This document shows positions 1 to 6,565 of a stretch of DNA of 13,454 nt, piece by piece. Numbering within the stretch: position 1 is the stretch's first letter; each line of letters starts with the position of its first letter. The translations under genes were made by a program, and so were the position numbers. The stretch spans positions 1-13,454 of the forward strand of contig DBWJ01000061.1 of assembly GCA_002308955.1 (NCBI GenBank). The letters are read 5' to 3'. The stretch is from Lachnoclostridium sp. UBA1241 (GTDB lineage Bacteria; Bacillota; Clostridia; Lachnospirales; Lachnospiraceae). The notes beneath the pieces were generated by a model. It saw only the letters and a program-made list of their open reading frames with translations, was not told where the DNA came from and ran no database searches.

Positions 1-65
1 CGCAGATTGATGACTACAAAACTGCGGATATTGGATTCATCTTCCAGAACAAGAATCTTTTTCAT
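1..65 (-). CDS. Response regulator, N-terminal fragment (gene runs off the left edge)
   Basis: Only the first 22 codons are in the window. The peptide begins MKKILVLEDESNIRSFVV, which is the first beta strand and following helix of a CheY-like receiver domain. The acidic cluster E8-D9-E10 is where receiver domains bind Mg2+ next to the phosphorylated aspartate, which is itself outside the window. The ATG at 65-63 has a ribosome binding site AAGGGG (75-80) 9 nt upstream. The output domain cannot be seen; an OmpR/PhoB-type winged helix is common for such openings but is a guess. The gene is transcribed divergently from the GTPase-NYN gene, so the two share a 217-bp regulatory region. Confidence 0.8.
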   Translation of the reverse strand, partial: MKKILVLEDESNIRSFVVINL

Positions 66-149
66 AATATGCGTCCCCTTGTTACTAGTTTAATATCGTA
101 AATCACCACAGACAGCTTCCAGAAGCGTCCGATGACAATTAATCAATTT

Positions 150-158
150 AGTATAACA
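150..158 (-). promoter_or_regulatory. Extended -10 promoter of the response regulator gene
   Basis: On the minus strand the sequence reads TGTTATACT, a TGn motif joined to a five-of-six match to TATAAT. A TTGACT hexamer lies further upstream (178-183), but its 22-nt spacer is too long for a normal -35, so the TG extension would have to carry recognition. Transcription would start near 143 and give a leader of about 80 nt before the ATG at 65. This is predicted from sequence only. Confidence 0.45.
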
Positions 159-243
159 TGGATTTTACAGAAATGGTAGTCAAAGTTTCAAAAATCTTCT
201 CAACATTTTGCATAAAAATGACACAAAGGCACCGACCAAACCA

Positions 244-260
244 CAAAATCCGGGATTTTG
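244..260. promoter_or_regulatory. Perfect 8-bp dyad upstream of the GTPase-NYN gene (operator or leader hairpin)
   Basis: CAAAATCC and GGATTTTG are exact reverse complements around a single central base (252). The dyad ends 4 nt before the likely ribosome binding site AGGAAGG (265-271). As DNA it could be a repressor site; as RNA it could fold to a 7-bp stem with a 3-nt loop beside the ribosome binding site. No T-run follows, so it is not a terminator. I could not place a convincing promoter for the gene, so operator and leader-hairpin roles cannot be told apart. Confidence 0.5.
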
Positions 261-282
261 GAACAGGAAGGCAAGAGAATGA

Positions 283-2904
283 TTGATTATTCTGCCCCAG
301 CCTGTTACAATGTCTCACATGGATACGAGAAAAAACAAGGTAATCGGCATTCTTGCTCACGTGGATGCGGGAAAAACAACTCTGTGTGAGGCTATGCTGT
401 ACCTTTCGGGAAAACTGAAAAAACTGGGACGGGTGGATCATCGAGACAGCTTTCTGGATAATCACAGTCTGGAGAGAGATCGCGGCATCACTATTTTTTC
501 CAAACAGGCTTTGCTGAGCCTGCCGGAAAGTGACCTGACGCTTCTGGATACGCCTGGTCATGCGGACTTTTCTGCGGAGATGGAACGCACACTTCAGGTA
601 CTGGATTGCGCAGTGCTTGTCATCAGCGGAACAGACGGAGTGCAGGCCCATACAGAGACTCTGTGGCGACTGCTGAAAAGGTACCGGGTCCCCTGTATTC
701 TGTTCGTTACGAAAATGGACCTGCCGGGATCTGACCGGGAGGTGCTTTTGTCTGCGCTGAAAAAGAGGCTTGACGAGGCTTGCGTGGACTGGAGTGATAC
801 TGCAGACCGGGATGAGCGGATTGCCCTATGCAGTGAGGAAGTTCTGGAAAAATACCTGAGCAGGGGAAGTTTGGCGGAAGACGATGTGGCTGAGCTGATT
901 CGCCGCCGCTTACTGTATCCGGTCCTTTTCGGATCGGGACTGAAGCTGGACGGCGTAGAGGAACTGCTTGCGGTACTGGACCGCCTTGCTCCGGCGGCGG
1001 AGGATATCGGCAACTTTGGCGCACGCGTTTTCAAAATTGCCCGGGATCCGCAGGGAAACCGTCTGACCTATGTGAAGATTACCGGGGGAGAGCTGCGTGT
1101 ACGCACACCGCTCTCATATGAGGACGAACACGGTGTACCGCATGAAGAAAAGGTCAATCAACTGCGGCTGTATTCGGGGCTGAAGTTCGAAAGTGCGGAA
1201 GGCGTGCATGCGGGACAGGTCTGTGCGATAACCGGATTGAATGCAACGTGGCCCGGTCAGGGGCTTGGCGAAGAAGCCAACGCGGACGCTCCTGTGCTGG
1301 AGCCGGTACTCAGCTATCGTGTGATTCTGCCGGAAGGTATGGACAGCGCTGTGATGCTGCCGAAACTTCAGCTCCTGCAGGAAGAGGACCCGCAGCTGCA
1401 TGTCGTGGCACAGCCGCGAAGCGGCGATATCGCCGTACGCCTGATGGGCAAGGTCCAGACAGAAATCTTTAAAAGTCTGGTTCGCGAACGATTTGACGTG
1501 GAACTGGAACTGGACAAAGGACGGATTCTCTACCGGGAAACCATAGACGATACCGTGGAGGGCGTGGGACATTTTGAACCGCTCCGGCACTATGCGGAGG
1601 TGCATCTTTTTGCAAAGCCGCTGCCTACCGGAAGCGGACTTAAGTTTGATACCGAATTAAGCGAAGACCTTCTAGCCGGCAACTGGCAGCGTCTGATTCT
1701 CACACATCTTGCCGAGAGGCGGCACCGCGGAATTCTGACCGGTTCCCTGCTAACCGACGTGCAATTCACGCTGGTAGCCGGCAAAGCGCATCCGAAGCAT
1801 ACCGAAGGCGGAGATTTCCGGCAAGCGACCTACCGTGCCGTCCGTTCTGCCCTGATGCAGGCGGGCTGCATTCTTTTAGAGCCGGAATATGCATTTCGTA
1901 TGACCGTTCCGGAGGAATCTCTCGGACGTGTGATGCACCGACTTGACCAGATGCTTGCTTCCTTTGACCGGGAGGCGGACAACGGCGACGGCAATGCCGT
2001 ATTGAACGGGGTCGCGCCGGTATCGCTGTTCCGAGCAATGCCCGAAGAACTGCCCGCATTAACTAAAGGCCGTGGGCATGTAACCTGGCGATATAACGGA
2101 TACCGCCCCTGCCATAACCCGGAGGAGGTCATTGCCGCGCGCGGTTACGACCCGGATGCCGATCTTTCGAATCCTTCCGGTTCGGTATTCTGTTCAAACG
2201 GGAGTAGTTTTTCGGTTCCATGGGATGAAGTTCCTGCATATATGCATCTTCCATATGTCGTTAACATGAATGCTTCCGACGAAGAAATTCTCCCGGCAAA
2301 TGTGACCCCGACGGGGAATCTGACCGAAGCCCTTGACCTCGCCCTCGGAACGGAGGAAATCGATAGCATTCTAAAAAAGAGCTCACATGCCAATGCGCGC
2401 CCCGGAAAGCGAATGCCGGAACGAAAGCCGGAACCCAAGCTCTACCGCGGTGCGGAAACGAAGCATCTAAACGGCCCCGCATATCTGCTTGTCGACGGCT
2501 ATAACATCATCCACGCATGGCCGGAACTTGCTACGCTTGCCGCAACCAATCTGGACGCTTCCCGCTCGAAGCTTCTTGATATTCTCTCAAACTATCGGGG
2601 CTTCCGGAATGAAGAAATCATCGTCGTATTTGACGCCTATAGGGTAAAAGGTCACGGTGAGGAATACTTCAATTACCATAACCTGCACGTCGTCTTTACA
2701 AAGGAAGCAGAAACCGCCGACCGCTTTATAGAGCGTTTCACCCATCAGAATGCCTCTAACCGCCGGATTCGTGTGGCAACCTCCGACGGCCTTGAACAGA
2801 TCATAATCCGCGGCGAAGGAAGCCTCGTACTCTCCGCCCGTGAACTTCTCGAGGAAGTCCGCGCAACTGAAGCAAACATCCGGGAACATCTACAGAACAA
2901 CTAA
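283..2904 (+). CDS. TetM/EF-G-like ribosomal GTPase fused to a C-terminal YacP/Rae1-like NYN nuclease domain
   Basis: The 873-residue protein has all translational GTPase motifs: P-loop AHVDAGKTT (25-33), RGIT (67-70), DTPGH (89-93) and TKMD (143-146, a variant of NKxD). EF-G-like domains II to V follow, to about residue 615. A tail to about 660, with a conserved-looking WDEVPAYMHL, and a charged linker lead to a NYN domain at 733-873. The latter carries LLVDGYNII (D738), VFDAY (D784), FTKEAETAD (E810, D813) and VATSD (D835), matching YacP/Rae1, an A-site mRNA endonuclease in Bacillus subtilis. TetM is about 639 residues and lacks this domain. The domain IV tip loop (501-512) is unlike TetM, so tetracycline resistance is doubtful. 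The start is uncertain: TTG 283 has AGGAAGG 11 nt upstream, while ATG 310 and ATG 319 have no ribosome binding site but fit the usual family N-terminus better. The pairing suggests ribosome rescue or translation-dependent mRNA cleavage; that is inference. Confidence 0.88.
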   Translation: MIILPQPVTMSHMDTRKNKVIGILAHVDAGKTTLCEAMLYLSGKLKKLGRVDHRDSFLDNHSLERDRGITIFSKQALLSLPESDLTLLDTPGHADFSAEMERTLQVLDCAVLVISGTDGVQAHTETLWRLLKRYRVPCILFVTKMDLPGSDREVLLSALKKRLDEACVDWSDTADRDERIALCSEEVLEKYLSRGSLAEDDVAELIRRRLLYPVLFGSGLKLDGVEELLAVLDRLAPAAEDIGNFGARVFKIARDPQGNRLTYVKITGGELRVRTPLSYEDEHGVPHEEKVNQLRLYSGLKFESAEGVHAGQVCAITGLNATWPGQGLGEEANADAPVLEPVLSYRVILPEGMDSAVMLPKLQLLQEEDPQLHVVAQPRSGDIAVRLMGKVQTEIFKSLVRERFDVELELDKGRILYRETIDDTVEGVGHFEPLRHYAEVHLFAKPLPTGSGLKFDTELSEDLLAGNWQRLILTHLAERRHRGILTGSLLTDVQFTLVAGKAHPKHTEGGDFRQATYRAVRSALMQAGCILLEPEYAFRMTVPEESLGRVMHRLDQMLASFDREADNGDGNAVLNGVAPVSLFRAMPEELPALTKGRGHVTWRYNGYRPCHNPEEVIAARGYDPDADLSNPSGSVFCSNGSSFSVPWDEVPAYMHLPYVVNMNASDEEILPANVTPTGNLTEALDLALGTEEIDSILKKSSHANARPGKRMPERKPEPKLYRGAETKHLNGPAYLLVDGYNIIHAWPELATLAATNLDASRSKLLDILSNYRGFRNEEIIVVFDAYRVKGHGEEYFNYHNLHVVFTKEAETADRFIERFTHQNASNRRIRVATSDGLEQIIIRGEGSLVLSARELLEEVRATEANIREHLQNN

Positions 2905-2948
2905 AGGGCACCCCTCGCAATTCGTTTGGGGACAAATCCGCAGTGTGC

Positions 2949-2993
2949 CAAAGGAAAAGGGCCGTTGCATTTGGTGCAACAGCCCTGTCTTTG
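2949..2993. terminator. Bidirectional terminator between convergent genes
   Basis: The stem is AGGGC-GTTGCA (2958-2969, with C2963 unpaired) against TGCAAC-GCCCT (2975-2986, with A2981 unpaired), around a 5-nt loop. On the plus strand it is followed by a T-rich stretch (GTCTTTGTGTCTTG). On the minus strand the stem is followed by TTTTCCTTTGG. It lies 45 nt after the GTPase-NYN stop codon and just beyond the amidase stop codon, so it can serve both converging transcripts. Outer CAAAG/CTTTG arms may lengthen the stem. Confidence 0.8.
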
Positions 2994-3000
2994 TGTCTTG

Positions 3001-3735
3001 TTATTCCGGTTCTTCCGTTCCCGGAAGTTGATTGTTCATCGGAGCATCGGTCACACTGATCTTCTTACCGTTCCGGATGGCCTTCACATCACTCTTAAAC
3101 TGTTCCCAGTTTTCATCATTGACAAAGAACAATGGACAGAATCCGCCGTTCTTTTCGTAGTGCCGGAACACCTTCTTCTCAGTCAGCCCGAACTTCTTGC
3201 AAAGCGTTGCAACAAGCTTGCAAAGGCTCGTATACGTTGCGGCGCTCATCGAGCCGTCGGCTCCGGTGATGCAGAACTCAATCGAGATGGACTTGAAATT
3301 GCTTCCGGCTACCGCGAGAGCGATCTCATTTGTCGGAATGCACTGATAAATCTTTCCGTCCAGATCGACGATGAAATGCACGCTCTGCCGTTCATCGTTG
3401 TTTTTCTTGTCCTTCAGGCTTTCGTAATAATCACGCTGTTCCTGCGCCGTCTTACCGAGCGTATTGTTGGAATGTATGATAATCTCGTCAACGGAATCCA
3501 GCCGTTCACCCGGTCTTGCGAACCGGCTGATGGAAAGAAGGCTTTGCGAAATCTTGACATCTTCCGCTTTGCTCAGAATTCCGTTGTCCGAATGCCGGAA
3601 TATGGCGGTCACGACCTTCACCAGAAGAATCAGCACCAATACGGCGATCAGCGCGAGAAATGCCAACGTGACATATTTCCGTATTATTCTCTTCCGGCGG
3701 CGTCTTCGACGCCACTCTGCTTTTGACATAACCAT
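3001..3735 (-). CDS. Membrane-anchored N-acetylmuramoyl-L-alanine amidase (Amidase_2/PGRP fold)
   Basis: This 244-residue protein has a very basic N-terminus (KAEWRRRRRRKR), one membrane segment (about 22-45) and an outer zinc amidase domain (about 80-222). The family hydrolyses the amide bond between N-acetylmuramic acid and L-alanine in peptidoglycan. Visible family marks are EIIIHSNN with H88, a VHFIVDLDGKIYQ strand with H120, FRHYE with H192, and GGFCP with C200; H88, H192 and C200 are the likely zinc ligands. The stretch where many members have a WHAG-like motif reads ALAVAGSNFKS, so substrate choice may differ. There is no cleavable signal sequence; the topology is signal-anchor. The ATG at 3735 has AGAGGA 7 nt upstream, and a second ATG lies two codons later. 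It begins 23 nt after guaB ends and is probably the last gene of that transcript. Its role is wall turnover or remodelling, not nucleotide metabolism. Confidence 0.78.
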   Translation of the reverse strand: MVMSKAEWRRRRRRKRIIRKYVTLAFLALIAVLVLILLVKVVTAIFRHSDNGILSKAEDVKISQSLLSISRFARPGERLDSVDEIIIHSNNTLGKTAQEQRDYYESLKDKKNNDERQSVHFIVDLDGKIYQCIPTNEIALAVAGSNFKSISIEFCITGADGSMSAATYTSLCKLVATLCKKFGLTEKKVFRHYEKNGGFCPLFFVNDENWEQFKSDVKAIRNGKKISVTDAPMNNQLPGTEEPE

Positions 3736-3758
3736 GGGAAAATCCTCTTAAACTGCCT

Positions 3759-5213
3759 TTACTCATCCACGCTGTAGTTCGGAGCTTCTTTCGTAATATG
3801 GATGTCATGGGGATGGCTTTCCTTCAGGGAAGCGGCGGAAATCTTTACGAAACGGGATTCGTTCCGAAGCGTCTCTAGATCCTTAGCGCCGCAGTAACCC
3901 ATACCGGAGCGGAGACCTCCGAGAAGCTGGAATACGGTATCCTCCACCAGTCCCTTATATGCCACACGACCTTCAACACCTTCCGGAACAAGCTTCTTTG
4001 CGTTGCTCTGGAAGTAGCGGTCCTTACTGCCGTTCTCCATAGCGGCGATGGAACCCATGCCGCGGTAAACCTTGTATTTTCTTCCCTGATACAGCTCGTA
4101 GTCTCCGGGGCTCTCCTCGCAGCCTGCGAAGATGGAACCCATCATGCAGACATTAGCGCCTGCGGCAAGGGCCTTCGTAATATCTCCGGAGTACTTGATT
4201 CCGCCGTCACCGATAATCGGAATGTCGTATTTCTTAGCGGCTTCATAGGCATCCATAATCGCGGAAATCTGCGGTACGCCGATACCTGCAACGATACGGG
4301 TCGTACAGATGGAACCGGGACCGATACCGACCTTAACGCAGTCAACGCCGGCCTTGATCAGCGCTTCGGCGCCCTCTGCGGTTGCCACGTTACCGGCAAT
4401 GATCTGAAGGCTGGGATATGCGTCGCGGATCATTTTAACGACACGGATTACATTTGCCGAATGGCCATGTGCGGAATCGACTACAATCGCGTCAACCTTA
4501 GCCTTTACAAGCGCGTCAACACGCTCCAAAACATTGGCAGTTACACCGACGCCGGCTGCGCAAAGCAGTCTTCCCTGGGAATCCTTCGCGGCAAGCGGAT
4601 ACTTAATGGCTTTTTCGATATCCTTTATCGTGATCAGGCCTTTCAGGTTGCCTTCATCGTCGACAATCGGAAGCTTTTCCTTACGCGCTGCGGCAAGAAT
4701 CTTCTTGGCCTCCTCGAGGGTAACGCCTTCCTTACCGGTGATCAGTCCTTCGCTTGTCATGGATTCGCTGATCTTCTTCGAAAAATCGGTCTCGAACTTC
4801 AGGTCACGGTTCGTAATGATACCTACGAGCTTACGGCCTTCGGTAATCGGAACGCCGCTGATACGGTACTTGCCCATCAGTTCATTGGCATCCTGCAGCG
4901 TATGATTGGGAGAAAGGGAAAACGGGTCACTGATAACGCCGTTCTCGGAACGCTTTACCTTGTCAACCTCCTCTGCCTGTGCTTCGATTGACATGTTTTT
5001 GTGAATGACACCGATGCCCCCCTGTCTGGCCATGGCGATTGCCATGCGGTGTTCGGTTACGGTATCCATACCCGCGCTCATAAGCGGAATATTAAGGGTA
5101 ATGGAATTGGTCAGTTTCGTGGTAATGTCCACTTCATTCGGGATTACTTCTGAGTAGGAAGGAACCAAAAGTACATCATCAAAAGTAATGCCCTCACCGA
5201 TCAGTTTTGCCAT
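3759..5213 (-). CDS. guaB: Inosine-5'-monophosphate dehydrogenase
   Basis: The cytoplasmic enzyme oxidises IMP to XMP with NAD+, the committed step of GTP synthesis. The 484-residue length is standard. The N-terminal barrel opens with FDDVLLVPSYSEV; two CBS domains sit at about 95-205. The active-site loop GIGPGSICTTR carries the catalytic cysteine C303, and GDGGIKYSGD forms the phosphate-binding part. The mobile flap is seen in YRGMGSIAAMENGS with DRYFQ, followed by PEGVEGRV. No key residue is missing. The ATG at 5213 has a strong AGGAGG 8 nt upstream. It follows the two-TM protein gene by 36 AT-rich nt, in which no clear promoter was found, so co-transcription with glnS and the two small genes is likely. 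CBS domains in this family bind purine nucleotides and tune activity. Confidence 0.98.
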   Translation of the reverse strand: MAKLIGEGITFDDVLLVPSYSEVIPNEVDITTKLTNSITLNIPLMSAGMDTVTEHRMAIAMARQGGIGVIHKNMSIEAQAEEVDKVKRSENGVISDPFSLSPNHTLQDANELMGKYRISGVPITEGRKLVGIITNRDLKFETDFSKKISESMTSEGLITGKEGVTLEEAKKILAAARKEKLPIVDDEGNLKGLITIKDIEKAIKYPLAAKDSQGRLLCAAGVGVTANVLERVDALVKAKVDAIVVDSAHGHSANVIRVVKMIRDAYPSLQIIAGNVATAEGAEALIKAGVDCVKVGIGPGSICTTRIVAGIGVPQISAIMDAYEAAKKYDIPIIGDGGIKYSGDITKALAAGANVCMMGSIFAGCEESPGDYELYQGRKYKVYRGMGSIAAMENGSKDRYFQSNAKKLVPEGVEGRVAYKGLVEDTVFQLLGGLRSGMGYCGAKDLETLRNESRFVKISAASLKESHPHDIHITKEAPNYSVDE

Positions 5214-5249
5214 AACAGCTTCCTCCTTTATATAAAAATATTATTAACG

Positions 5250-5765
5250 TTATAAAATCACCTTTCGGGGAGATTTTTTCTTCATAAACTGAAGGAAATT
5301 CTCATCCGGCTCGAAAAGAATCTTCTCCGGGCCCTTCTCCCCTTTTGTGAAAATCGCATAGACCTTCTTTCCTTCCTCGCGGGAGGTGTAGTCGGCGGCC
5401 TTCAGCTCGAGATGCTTGTACCCATCGAGCGCGGCGTCTCCAACCGGCGCAACAACATCGGTCTTTTCAAGATCAATGCGCTTCAGGTGCTTTCTCGTGC
5501 TTCCGCTGTACACGACATCGAAATCAATCTGTCCGTCTACAAAAATATATTCATACTCTGCCTTGAACTTGGGCCACTGATTGGCAACAAGCACAAATGT
5601 TACAACCAAAAGAACAAACCCGAGAATCTGAACCAATCCGGTTGTGACCAGCGCGAATATTGCAACAGCGGCAATGAAGAAAAGCATAAGCCCCTTCTTT
5701 ACGGAATCCGCCGTGCTCCCCTTCCGTTTTACCATACACTCGGTGTAATTACTCTCTCCGACCAT
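5250..5765 (-). CDS. Small two-TM membrane protein of unknown function (DUF6106-like)
   Basis: This 171-residue protein has a short polar N-terminus and two close membrane segments (about 25-65, a hydrophobic hairpin rich in Phe, Val and Leu). A soluble C-terminal domain of about 100 residues begins YEYIFVDGQIDFDVVY and ends KKKSPRKVIL. The beta-rich pattern of the tail resembles bacterial PH-like domains; the resemblance to DUF6106 proteins of Clostridia is from memory and moderate. No catalytic motif is seen. The reading frame is open 48 codons further upstream into the preceding gene, but the ATG at 5765 has AGGAGGGG 7 nt before it and is the better start. That start lies 20 nt after the DUF6062-like gene stops, so the two are almost surely co-transcribed and lie between glnS and guaB. 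Confidence 0.7.
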   Translation of the reverse strand: MVGESNYTECMVKRKGSTADSVKKGLMLFFIAAVAIFALVTTGLVQILGFVLLVVTFVLVANQWPKFKAEYEYIFVDGQIDFDVVYSGSTRKHLKRIDLEKTDVVAPVGDAALDGYKHLELKAADYTSREEGKKVYAIFTKGEKGPEKILFEPDENFLQFMKKKSPRKVIL

Positions 5766-5785
5766 CGGTCTACCCCTCCTAAGCT

Positions 5786-6517
5786 TTATTTCTTCTTCGG
5801 TTCTTCGACGAAAATGCTGTTCGTCTTCTGCAAAGCGCGAATCAGCGCGTCCTTCGAATTCTTCCAGTCCGCATCGGCATTGCGATAATCGAACTTGTCC
5901 GTAAACCACTCAAGGTCATCCCGGACACGCTTGAAATTTTCAACCATGATACGGCTCATAACCTCCGAAAACTGGTCGAGGTTCTTCGCGGAAAGGGATG
6001 TCGCCGCAAGCTTGTGCAGTTCCCCGTAATGCTTTAAGCAGAACCCTTTGGCTCTCGCGAATTTATCACGGAAAATGCTATCGTTATCATATAAGTAGAA
6101 AATCGTCGCCAGGTAACGCTCGTAGGTATGTCCCATGCGTTTGCAGACATAGCAGGACTTCTGCTGCTCTTCGGTATACGCATAAACCGGGTCCGCCGTA
6201 TCATTTTTCTTAAATAATGAAGGCTTAACCGATTTGATCTTCGCAAGCTTCTCAAGCGTCTTCATCTGCCGGTCCATATAGGTAAGCATCATCAGACCGA
6301 GCCCGAGACGGTTCTGGTTTTTATACATCATCGGAAGATGATTCGCGCAGAAACCGATCTGGTCGGTCTCCATACGGACATCGTCCTCCATATAGCTTGC
6401 GCCCATCACAAAATCGATGGCGTCCCCCTGCAGCTTGTTATACATAAAACATACAGGGCACTCGCAATCGGCATCGAAGGCATCGTTTACGGGAATTGCA
6501 TAAAGCTGTTCTTTCAT
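5786..6517 (-). CDS. DUF6062-like cysteine-rich protein, probable metal binder
   Basis: The 243-residue soluble protein has no signal or membrane segment. It contains two similar Cys/His modules: C20-x2-C23 with C57-x2-H60, and C122-x2-C125 with C160-x2-H163. The internal distances are nearly equal (CxxC to CxxH, 33-34 residues between), which suggests duplication and two structural zinc sites. Another cysteine (C18) precedes the first pair. The opening MKEQLYAIPVNDAFDADCEC and the stretch MGASYMEDDVRMETD match what I recall of DUF6062; the function is unknown. The ATG at 6517 has AAAGGAG upstream; an upstream TTG (6553) in frame has no good ribosome binding site. It lies 48 nt after glnS and 20 nt before the two-TM gene, in an apparent glnS-to-guaB operon. 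Confidence 0.75.
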   Translation of the reverse strand: MKEQLYAIPVNDAFDADCECPVCFMYNKLQGDAIDFVMGASYMEDDVRMETDQIGFCANHLPMMYKNQNRLGLGLMMLTYMDRQMKTLEKLAKIKSVKPSLFKKNDTADPVYAYTEEQQKSCYVCKRMGHTYERYLATIFYLYDNDSIFRDKFARAKGFCLKHYGELHKLAATSLSAKNLDQFSEVMSRIMVENFKRVRDDLEWFTDKFDYRNADADWKNSKDALIRALQKTNSIFVEEPKKK

Positions 6518-6565
6518 GCTTTCGTTTCTCCTTTCGATTTCGGGCAGGGACAATAACGAAAAATG

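Noticed and set aside
164..217. Promoter for the GTPase-NYN gene (TTTACA at 164 and CATAAA at 211)
   Set aside because: The elements cannot be paired at a normal spacing and the -10 matches are weak, so no promoter was called.
330..336. A-AAA-AAC slippery heptamer within codons 16-18 of the GTPase frame
   Set aside because: It fits the -1 frameshift pattern, but no stimulatory structure was seen, and shifting would end translation early without making a known product.
283..2904. Annotation as a tetracycline resistance gene of the tet(M) class
   Set aside because: The GTPase body is TetM-like, but the protein is some 230 residues longer, ends in a NYN domain, and its domain IV tip loop lacks the TetM residues. 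Resistance is not supported by the sequence.
3464..3751. Open frames on the plus strand opposite the amidase gene
   Set aside because: They are antisense shadows of a clear amidase gene; they have no family motif or suitable ribosome binding site.
5214..5249. Promoter in the AT-rich gap before guaB
   Set aside because: TATAAC and TAATAT hexamers occur, but no -35 lies at a proper distance; AT content alone is not evidence.
5766..5909. 48-codon N-terminal extension of the two-TM protein
   Set aside because: It overlaps the DUF6062-like gene in another frame, has low-complexity arginine and glutamate content unlike a family N-terminus, and the ATG at 5765 has a far better ribosome binding site.
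6518..6553. TTG start 12 codons upstream for the DUF6062-like protein
   Set aside because: The TTG at 6553 has no good ribosome binding site, while the ATG at 6517 does and begins the family-like sequence.
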